From Deuterostichococcus epilithicus (taxonomy: Eukaryota; Chlorophyta; Trebouxiophyceae; Prasiolales; Stichococcaceae): a stretch of DNA of 64,000 nucleotides. Location of the stretch: NCBI GenBank assembly GCA_033439295.1, contig JAVTLE010000007.1, forward strand, positions 806,001 through 870,000, written 5' to 3'. A model generated the notes under the pieces. That model saw only the letters and a list, made by a program, of their open reading frames with translations, was not told the origin of the DNA and ran no database searches. The first letter of the stretch is position 1. Every line of letters begins with the position of its first letter. Shown one piece after another: positions 55,001 through 64,000 of this stretch. A program made the translations under genes and the position numbers.

Positions 55001-58000
55001 GCAGCCGAGCCAGCAGCCCAAAGCGGCGTCGGCACGAACAGTGCCACAGCCGCTGTGGCCTCGGTCGTGGCAGCCGGGTCGTCGNCAGCAGCCGGCCGNT
55101 CCGCCGACTGCGTCCCAGCCGCGAGGGCCCAGCCGGCAGCGGCGCCGTCGTCCGGCGCTCTGCCCGCAGCTGCGCGGCCGGTGACCCCCGCGGACGCGGG
55201 CTCCGGCGCGAGCGAAGCGTTCCCCGACATGAGGCCGCTGCGGCGGGCGCCTGCAAAGGCGGCGCCGCAGCCGCGGAAACATCTGGGCGGCCCACTCGTG
55301 CAGCAGCTGAGCCTCTCTGTGCCGCTCAGCCTGGTCGCCGCCTCGCAGGTGTGTTCAACAAGTCGTGCCTGGATTAGGGTTTAGGGTTTCAGTGAGAGCT
55401 GTAGCAAGACAGGGTGAATGCAGTGACGAGTTGCAGACGCTGCGGCACCTCGTGGCTGTGTGACGGTCTGTGTGCGTGGCCGTGTGAACTACCTGCAACG
55501 CAGTCGACATGCATCCTGCGCTGCTCTGCTCTACAAAGGGAATGGTTAGTGGCATGTCGAGCAGCCCCTGCTTCTCACATTTGGCTGCGGGGTTCTCACA
55601 GGAGCATTCATGCGTTCATGTTTGAAGGTCATGTGTGTGCAGGCGGCAGTCAGCCCGGCGACGGCGCCCAGCCTCTTCGGCGAACTGCTGCGGCGGCCGC
55701 CGGGGGAGCGCGCCCACCTGCAGGAGGCGCTGCTGGCTCGGGCGCCGCCACCTCTCCCAGCTGCGGCGGCAGCCGGCAGGAACGGCACCTATGCCAGCCC
55801 ACTGCTCAGCTTCAGGTCCTACAGGTGCCAGCCATCTGCCAATGTGTACCGCATCGGCATGGGCTCGCGTCCATGCTGACACCTGCACTTGAATGCGATT
55901 ACAATTGCGGCGTCATCCTGGAGGCACCTGGTGCGTCCAGCTGCGGCCTGCCTCCAGGGCGTGCATGCTGCCTTGCAACTGTCCGGTTCACACTCGAGAA
56001 TGGTGTTTTGCACGGAGCCTCCCGAGGAGATGCCAGCACGATCCATCCACACCCGCGCAGGCTGTGCCCGTCGTACAAGACAGTCGCGCGGCTGCCGCTG
56101 CTGTCGCCCGCCTTTGCGCACGCGCTTGACCCGCTGTGGCCGCTGTGCCCCTTCGAGACGGCGGTGCGAGGCGCCTGTCGCGCTGCCGCATGCGCATACC
56201 AGATGCGGGCGGACTACGCGCTGCCGCCCGCCGCCGTGCTGCAGGACGTCTACAACCTCGTGGACAGGTGAGCCGGGTCTGGGCCTGAGGTGATCACCCT
56301 GCCTACCGGCGCGCACGCGGACCATGCGCCGCCGCCGGCAGCCGTGCTGCAGGGCGCCTTCAACGTTGTCGACAGATGGCAGCGGCATCCAAACCTTGAT
56401 AGCACCTGTTCCTGTCGATGGGCCACATCACGCGCTGCCGCCCGCCGTGCTGCAGGAGATCTGTCAACTCGTCAGCAAGAATCAAAGCAACAAGCCTCCT
56501 GTTACTGAGCGCCCGTCAATCTTGCGCTGACGCCATTCATGCGGCAGGACGTCTGCAACTGTGTAGGGAGGTGCCTGGATTTGAGGCTGTCCAACCACAG
56601 AATGATCTTTGACGCCTGACGCATTCTCGACAAGTGCTGCAGCCTGCAGTGCTGCAGCGGCAGACACCTGGAGTTCCACAGAAGGTGCAGGGTGACTGTG
56701 TTGTGGGATATGAGACCCTCGCAACAGAGGGTCACCAGGAGCGCCTTCGTATTCCACGTGAACAGGGCGGGCGGCAAGCCGGGCAAGTCCGCGCTGGCGG
56801 CCAAGGCGGCAGAGATGGACGCCCTGGCTCGCCGCGCGGTGCGCACGGTTCCCTCGCGGCGGCCGCTGCCGGGCGGCGGTGCCGGTGATGGCGCGCCGCC
56901 CGCCAAGTGGCGCCGCCTCGTGCAGCCGGAGCATCGGGAGCTGGTGCGTGCCTGCTGGTCGCTTTGACGTGCCATGAAGTGTGTTCTGAAGCGTTCCACT
57001 GTCAGCTCGCTTCTGCTTCGGTATGGGCATAGCAACAGCTCGTGCTGCAGCTCGATCTGCGCACAAGAGGCTGCGATCACAGCGTGTGCTGTTGGTGCCT
57101 GTGCTACTGTTACAGGGATGCATGCATTGCATTGGCGAAACGGCCGACGTCAGCACTGCGCCTCGGCACTCGGTCCACTCTCTCGTGGCCTGTGCGTTCA
57201 CAGGTGATTGATGCGCCTGTGCCGCTGTACAACCCTCTTCCGGGCGCTTCCCTGGGGCAGGCCGCGCTTCATCGCGCCGCTCCCACGTTCGATGCAGCCG
57301 CCCTGACGGCTGCCGGGCCTGTGCCGCCCTCGCCGCTCGAGCAGCTGATGCCAGACCCGGGCCGACAAGGTGATGCCTGTTTTCGTGCTTTTTGCATATA
57401 ATTTGCATGTCTGTGCTCAGCAAATGCATGTTCAGAGCCTGATCTCCGCATGTCATTACACAGCAGGCGGTGACGGCAGGGACCGGGGGCACAGGGTCGA
57501 CAGCGCCCGCACCGGGCGCTACTTCTCGGAAGCGCCTGCAGCGCACCCCCGTGGCCAGGCGGGCCTGCCGGCGGGCCCCGCAGCNGCGCAGCCGGCCGGG
57601 GACGCCGCCGGCACGGTCGAAACNGGCCCCGNCCCAGCGTCCAGCCCGGCAGAGCTGGCCTGCCTTGCCGCCATCGCGCACCTGCGGCCGCTCAACAGCG
57701 GCGGCGACGCCGGCGGCGGCCTGACCGCGGCCGTGGCTCATGTGCAGCAGGCGCTCGCGGCGATGCCGGGAGTATCCTCTGGCGCACCCGGCGCAGCCGA
57801 AGCGTCTGCTGCTGAGCCGCTGCACTTGCTGCACCTGCGGCTGCTGCAGGCGGCGGTGGCAGCACCGCAGCCTGCTGACCCTGCCGGCCAGCGGGCCACC
57901 CCGCAGCAAGGGCGGCAGGGCAGCGGCGCAGGCGCTGATGGGGCTGCCGTCGCCGCCGCAACAGCGGTGGCGCCGGCGGAGCNGCTGCGGCGGGCGACTG

Positions 58001-61000
58001 CAGCCGCAGTCGCGGCGGCGCCTGGCAGCTACGCGGTGTGCTGTGCCGCGGCGGACGCGGTGGCGCGGCCACAGGATGCTGTGGCCACCCTGCAGCGCGG
58101 CATCACGGCTATCAGCAGCAGCACCAGCTTCCCAGGTACGCCTCCTCCTGTGCAACCGTCCGACAGAACGCGTGTTGCCAGTGGCTGCACCTCGTCACAT
58201 CATGGATGGACACATCGGACGAAGTGCACCTACAGGGATGAGTATTGTTCGACCACAGTTGCTCAAACCCTTCAGGCCCAGCCCCCCCGCTTTGCGCAAC
58301 ACGCACTGCAGGCGAGCGTGCGGGCTGCCTGCTGGACCTGGCGCTCCGGCTGCTGGCCACCTGGTCGGCCGCGGGGCAGGCGGGCGCGGCCGGCGCCTGG
58401 CTCGCCGGTCTGCTGCATGACGCGGCGTCTCTGCCGCCCGGCGCTGCCGACGCCCGGCCGGCAGGTGACTCAAACTGCGGGCTCCCAGTCCTCCGTATGT
58501 TTTCTTTGACAGATGCTTCACAGCATGTGTTTCTGTGTGCCTCTTGATGGAGTCACGGGCAGGACGGCGGCACAAGCCGCCTACACACGGAACTCAGCCA
58601 CTTGTGCCATGGCGCCTGTCCGTCAGCTGATGCCGCAGCAGGCTGCCAGCTGCACCCGCGCTTGCTCTTGCTCAGTTGTTCCACCATCAACGAGGCCAGA
58701 ATATTTTCCAACACTGCAAGTTTTGAACCAGTCTGAACCACCCTCATGTTTCCCGCTGCGCAGCGGCGGTGCCGGATGCACAGCCGGGCGAAAGCTCCCG
58801 CCGCGCGCTGCTGCTGGGACTGCGCGGGCAACGGGAGTCGCTGGCGGTGCTGTGGCTTGCCTCTGCGCACCTCACAGCCACTGGCGAGCTGCCGGCGACA
58901 GTGCTGCGAAGGTGAATGCTGACTGGCTCCTGCTCTTCTGGGCTCTCAGCTCGGCATGTGCGAGGGCTGCTGAGCACCTGCAAGGCACGCTGCACGCAGT
59001 GCACTGACTCACTGCATCTATGGCAAGGCCCTGTGAGACCACCCCTGATCCTGGCAGACGTCGCCATGTGATGCCGGCTCCTTGCCGAGGAGTTGACACA
59101 GCCGCTACATCAGCACTTTCCTCACCCGACTTCCTGCCATAATGGGCAGCCGCCTCAGGATCTTGTTGATGCAGGCCGAAAGCCAGGCTCTGATGAGCAT
59201 GCCTGACGGAGATGGCACCGTTGCACGCAGGCTGGGGCTGCCGCAGCGGGCGGAGGCGGTGGCATGGACGGCCCCACCGCCCGCTAGCTGCCAGTCGCGT
59301 GTGAATCAGATCCTGCGGCTGGCCGTCGGCGGTGGCATTGCCGGCCTGGATCTGCTGTCTCCGCTGGAGGTGTCCTTTTTCCTGAGACAACGCTGATCAA
59401 TCCGCACTTCGAACCTGGTTGCTGCGGTGCTTTGGCACACAGGTGGCGGCATCCTGTGATGGTCTTGTTCAAGGTCTGGGGTACGGACACATACGCTCGA
59501 TGTGCACCCGCATCTTATCATGTCGCATCGTCATCCTACCCTGATGATGTTTGCTTGCACCTGCGACCAGTGTGTTTCACACATCCAGTCGTATTGACCT
59601 GTCCCCCCTTCCCTTCACATGGCGCAGGTCTGCAGTGCCGCGGACGCAGCTGCGGCGCCGGGTGCAGCCCGCGCGGCGCANGCCCTGNCGCTGACGCTGC
59701 TGAGCTGGGCGGCCGCCACGGGGCAGTCGCCGCTGTTGTCGGCGCACCAGCTGCTGCCGCTGGCGCCCGCGGCCGCCGGCGGGGATGGCGCCGCTGCCCG
59801 GCCACGCCGCCAGACATCAGCAGCGGGGCTGGCGTCTCAGTATGCAGACGGGCTGCAGCCCGCGACGCCGCTGTCGCCAGCGGCGGCATGCGCATACGCC
59901 GCCAGCCTGGCTACCTCCNAAGCGGCTGTGCGGCTGCTGGGTGTCGTCNCGAGCCACGGTCCCGCCCCGCGACCCGCGCCGCAGCTCGATCGCGGCGGCG
60001 CAGCCGGCAGCGCCGGTGGCGGCGGCGGCCTGTCGGCAGCGGACCTGCGAGCCTGGGCGGCGCTGCCGTGGCCGCAGGGCTGCACAGAGCTGGGGCTCGT
60101 TGCGGTGCGCGAGGCGGTGACGATGGCGCTGCCGCAGTGCATCGCCGAGGCCGCCACCGCCGCCGAGGGCGGCGCTGGCGACAGCGGGGGCACAGCGTTC
60201 AGTCCCGAGCAGGCATGGCGCGCCGCATGGCAGGCTGCAAAGCGCCTGGTGGGCTCTGTCGAGGCGGCACTGGACGCCACCACGGGCATCACGGCGGCGG
60301 CTGCGACGGCCGCCTCCTGCCAGCTGTCGCAGGCGGCGTACTGCGTGCTGGCGGCGGAGGCACTGTGGGCCGAGGGCGGCGGTCCGGCGCTGGCGGCGGC
60401 GGTACTGGCGGCCGCCGCCTGCGACAACGGCCTGCCGCACGGGCGCGAGCGGTGGCGCTGGCGCTGGCGGCCGGCGCGGCGCTGGCCAGAGCGGTCGTAC
60501 CGCGGCCGTCGCCGAGCCGCAGCAGCCGCGGCAGCAGCAGCAGCAGCGGCAGCCGCGGTGGCGACCGGCGCAGCAGGAGCTTCAGCAGCCGCTGCAGCCG
60601 CAGCAGCCGCAGCGATGGCGACAGCTCCCGCAGCCGCAGCCGCAGCCAAAGCCACAGCCGCACGCCTGCCGGCCGCGGCGGCTCGCCCGGCGGCCGCGGC
60701 GGCTCGCCACCCAGCAGCATCCGCATCCGCATCCGGCTTCACAGCAGATCGCCGGCCCGGTCCTCCTCGTGGACATCGCGCTCCTCGTCTCGAAGCGCCA
60801 CTTCTCGCAGCCAGAGCCGGAGCCTCAGCCTCAGCCTCAGCCACAGCCGCACACCGGGCCTGCCGGGTGTCAGCGCCGCGCACGCAGCAGCAGCGGATGA
60901 GGAGCCTGAGGCCGGCGAAATTGCGGGCGAGACGCTGCCCGTCACCAGCCCGGGCGCCGCATCAGCCCGCAACCGGGCAGCCCAGCGGCCGCGCTCGCCA

Positions 61001-64000
61001 GGAAGATCGCTCTCCCGGCGCCGGCGTCGCTCGGCGTCGTCTGACGGCGGCGACCGCAGCAGCGGCAGCTCCAGCGGCTCCGCGGAGGCCTCTTTCGAGT
61101 CAGCTGACGGCGGCGAGTCATCCTTTGACGGCGGCGAGGCGCCCGACGCCGCAACGGTTGCGAGCCTGCTGTGGCGCCTGGCACAGCCGCCAGCAGAGGA
61201 CACTGGGTGAGCCGCTGACAGTGCCCCACCAGGCATGCAATGTCTTGAACCTACGCCTGCCGAGGGTGTGCGAGGTTGTTACCATGCGCGGCTTCCTCCG
61301 CGTGCTCATGATCAGGTGTGGCGGCGGCGTGCCACCGCCAGAAGGCACTGCTCTGCCCCTCCTTTGAGTGCTCCCCATCTGGGGTCTCAAACGTCGTCCG
61401 TCACCAGCTGCGCTTCTTGAGTCGCCAGACGCGCTGGCCGACAGCACCCACCGAGGCATGACGCTGACGCGTGGCAGCGGACCCTAAACCATAAACCCTG
61501 TGCAGGCCCGTCGATAGCTTGCCGGCGGCGTCTCTGGACGAGGGCGAGGTGCGCCACGGCGCTGGCTGGGACTTCGGCGGCGCTGGCCCGGAGGCTTCGG
61601 AGCGCGTGCATGCGGCGCTCAACCTGGCGGCGTACCAGGCGCTGGCCGGCGACGGCGCGGCAGCGTTTGCCGNCGCCGAGCACGCCGTCGTCGCGGCCGA
61701 GGGTGAGGCGCAGCTGCTGGGCTTTGGGATCGGACTTGGAGTGCACGCATCTCCTGGGCGCGCTGTCATGCTGCAAGCGGGCTGGCACAATGGCTGGTGG
61801 CAGTGCCGGACTTTTCAATGTCGGCTGTGCAGTCGACAGAGTTTGCTCCAGAACCTCAAGTTTGCAGAAGTTCGAGACTGATTCCGGGTTGCGTGTGCAG
61901 GCTGTGACGCGGACCTGCAGCGGCACGTGTGGCAGGAGGCCCTCGCTCTGGCCGCAGCGGCGCTGACGTCAGAGGCGCCGATCGTTGACTGTCAGCAGCC
62001 TGCGCCAGCCGCAGTCCAGGTGCGCTGCTCGAGGCCACATCTGCGACCCCTGTCCTTCCATCTTGAGCATCGCAATGGCATTCATCAATCTGACTGTTGC
62101 CTCACAGCCTCTGTGTCTGGGTCTAGCAGCAGTCTGCGGCTGTTCGTACGAGTTGACAGGTATTGCTTTTGGGAAAGCGCCCAGAACCACGGCGTCACGG
62201 TTGCCACCCTTGCAGGCCGAGGCGAAGGCGGGCAGCAGGGCCGGCTGGGGCGGCTGGGACATCGCCAGCAGCTTCGCCGCCACCGCCGCCGCCGCACCCT
62301 CNCATGGCAACACCGCANCCGCCGGCGCGCCCCCGCAGGGCGCGGCTCCCAGCCCGCCGCAGGGCGCTGCTCCTGCCGGTGACGGCGGCACGGCCGTGTC
62401 CGCGNAGGCCGCCGCCGCAGCGCGAGAGGCGCGGCGGCAGCGCTTTGGCGGCTTCATGGCGATCGTGCGCCGGCTGCTTGTGGCCTGCCGCGCGCGCCGT
62501 GTGCCAACGCTGGCCGCGGCCCTGCTGCCCGTGGAGGTGTGCTTCCTACCTCTAGAAACAGAGGCAGCCAGCGAACACACCCGAACACATTTCACATTTC
62601 GCAGAACCGGGCACAGCAGGAACCTGCTGTGATGCGGCCAGTGCCAGTCATCAGTACCGCAACTGCAGGTCTTGCCCGACTGTCGTCGTCATTGCACAGG
62701 ACATGCGGCTGAGAGAGACGCTGGCAGGGGCGCCGGTGCGTGACGACGATGCCGCCGCGGCCGCGCTGGCGCCGCTGCTGCCGGCGCTGCTGCCGGAGGA
62801 GGCAGCGGAAGTCGCAGAAGCGGTCGGGGCCGCGCAGCCGCCATCGCCCGAAGTCGTCGACTTCCTGCTGTCTGTGGCCCCAAGGTGCTCGGCATGTTCC
62901 AGACAGCATGGTTCAAAGCGATTACGCGATTAACCGCCACGTGCTGTGCTGTGCTAAGCTGGGCTTCTGTCTTGCACCTGCTAAAGCTGGACTGCCCAGA
63001 AGGAACAGCGTGTGGGCTGGGCTGACCATGCGCAGGCGGCCGCGGGACGCGCAGTGGGCGGCGTGGGCGCTGCCGCTCGCGGCGGGCGCGCTGGCGCGGA
63101 GCCGCCCCGCCGCGCCGCCCGCCGCCTGGCAGCAGACCCTGCTGCTGGCGGCGCAGGTTTGCGTCTCTGCAACAGTGCCTCCATCATATGTGTCCTGTCT
63201 GAGCGTGCTGCTGGTGCGCCATATCCCCTCCTGCTCTGCGTTAAATTGCCTACTTTGATCTGGGACTGTCGCATGTTGCACGGGGCACAGCGTGGCAAGA
63301 GCATCATGTCTGGAGGTCTTGTCCCGGAGGGAAGCGACTGGAGTCACAGCCAGTCCAGCCTTGAGTTGAGTACCGGCAAGTCTCAGCCTCAATCATGACT
63401 GGAAGTACGCGCCCTAGTCGAGGGTAGTAGACGTTGCTCACAGGGCCTGCAACGGCGCAGCGACCTTCGTGCATACATGTAGCACAGGGGGTCTAGCAGC
63501 AAAAGCGACTCAACGCTCCCCCACCCGCCGACCCTCTCGGGCCCCTCAGCGGGCACACTGCACCACAGGCGGGCCTGTTGGCGCCGCGGCGACCGCCGCG
63601 CACACTGCCCGCACAGGTGTCGAAGGCGGCTGAGCGGGAGCTGGCGGCTGCGGCGGTGGCGGCGCATCCGCGCAGCCTGGCGCTGTGGCGCAAGCACGCC
63701 GCGCTGCAGGCGGCCCTGGGTCCGGCCTGTCGACAATCATGCACCTCCGCACATCCCTGCACTCTAGGCCCCACACATCACCATGAAACCCTCTGCCCTG
63801 GCCTGCTGCAGCCTTCTACGTCCTGGAATCGCTGCACATGAGCAGGCCTCTTGCGTGTGTTCATCGTTGATCCGACGACGAAGCGCTTTGCAGGGCCTAG
63901 CAACTCTTTGAACATGTGTAGAACTAGCCTGTTTTGGCTGGCGACGCAGCGCCCTGCTGCTGCTGATTGCTGTCCCGCGCTGTGCTGTGCTGCCACAGGC
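52053..64000 (+). CDS. ZFC3H1: ZFC3H1-like RNA-exosome adaptor with RS-rich segments, 3' end outside window
   Basis: ZFC3H1 proteins link nuclear polyadenylated RNA to the MTR4/exosome (PAXT). The first exon 52053-52146 (MDWQRSEVRDPPSHLPQYLL) joins in phase to 52334 (VPLFDGQPASEAF). Then come an acidic patch (DPDLIITFDDDDDIFDD), Ser/Gly runs, a coiled coil (EEALYEQQVAEEARLRRQLL, from 53534) and an Arg-Ser domain (about 54300-54850). YASPLLSFRSYR (about 55790) and LCPFETAVRGACRAAACAYQ (about 56147) match the family's core and zf-C3H1 motif. HAT-like helical repeats follow from 57.4 kb to the window end (for example LAAAAVAAHPRSLALWRKHA). A second RS segment lies at 60.5-61.2 kb. The stop at 61208 is avoided by splicing GG/GTGAGC at about 61206-61207 to an exon after TGCAG at 61505, in phase. 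A frame change near 60450 has no intron. Several Ns. Middle exons approximate. Confidence 0.72.
56205..56570 (+). repeat. Four degenerate ~105-bp tandem copies of an exon end
   Basis: The zinc-finger exon of the ZFC3H1-like gene ends ADYALPPAAVLQDVYNLVDR (56207-56271). The intron that follows holds related copies: ADHAPPPAAVLQGAFNVVDR (about 56317-56377), HALPPAVLQEICQLVSK (about 56429-56479), and a short RQDVCNCVGR (about 56539-56571). The shared GTGCTGCAG block is at 56236, 56344 and 56447; the fourth copy is shorter. The last copy has its own AG acceptor and GTGCCT donor. Confidence 0.7.

Noticed and set aside
55373-55391. True telomere or chromosome end
   Set aside because: Only two or three TTTAGGG-like units, inside an intron of a continuing gene.
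61208-61210. Stop codon ending the RS-rich frame
   Set aside because: A GTGAGC donor starts at about 61207 and joins in exact phase to an exon after the CAG at 61505 (PVDSLPAASLDEGE), so the stop is intronic.

Overview
This window looks like nuclear DNA of a green alga (Chlorophyta; a chlorophycean or trebouxiophyte is most likely, but I cannot name a species). The evidence is: coding sequence of very high GC with Ala/Gln/Pro/Gly runs; many short GT-AG introns, usually with an acceptor preceded by 'gcag'; TGTAA motifs downstream of several genes, the usual green-algal poly(A) signal; plant-type telomere heptamers (TTTAGGG) inside introns; and plant- or eukaryote-type nuclear proteins. No bacterial operon, tRNA, rRNA or CRISPR array was seen. 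Scattered single Ns fall in the most GC-rich exons.

Layout. 158-5738 (+): NOP9/APUM23 pumilio-repeat rRNA-processing factor. 7239-15801 (+): AGC (PKA/PKG-like) protein kinase with an N-myristoylation motif and very long disordered flanks. 16237-18007 (-): uncharacterised gene whose last coding segment is split by a 419-bp element with perfect 17-bp terminal inverted repeats and a perfect 8-bp target duplication (hAT-like MITE). 18991-20457 (-): mitochondrial complex I subunit NDUFA5. 21031-23539 (-): SETD9-like SET-domain protein. 23923-30783 (+): chromatin protein combining RAMA, CW zinc finger and ARID domains. 31841-32727 (+): BET1-type Qc-SNARE. 32921-34475 (-): two weak uncharacterised genes. 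35033-45394 (+): divergent SMC ATPase spanning about 10 kb. 45803-46009 (-): small membrane protein. 46305-47773 (+): leucine-rich, F-box/LRR-like protein. 48204-51258 (-): organelle-targeted ABHD11-like alpha/beta hydrolase. 52053 to the window end (+): ZFC3H1-like RNA-exosome adaptor with RS-rich segments, incomplete at the 3' side.

The genes are not a pathway cluster. Several are nuclear (NOP9, SETD9-like, RAMA-CW-ARID, SMC, ZFC3H1), as expected for ordinary eukaryotic gene order. Exon models were built by hand: for NOP9, the kinase, NDUFA5, BET1 and the hydrolase the stated joins keep reading phase, apart from two ambiguous joins noted in the entries. Models for SMC, ZFC3H1, the LRR gene and the small minus-strand genes are approximate.

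The two most notable structural observations are the MITE caught inside an exon, and repeated small duplications of exon edges into the adjoining intron at several independent loci (about 1.7, 10.5, 43.4, 49.5 and 56.3 kb).
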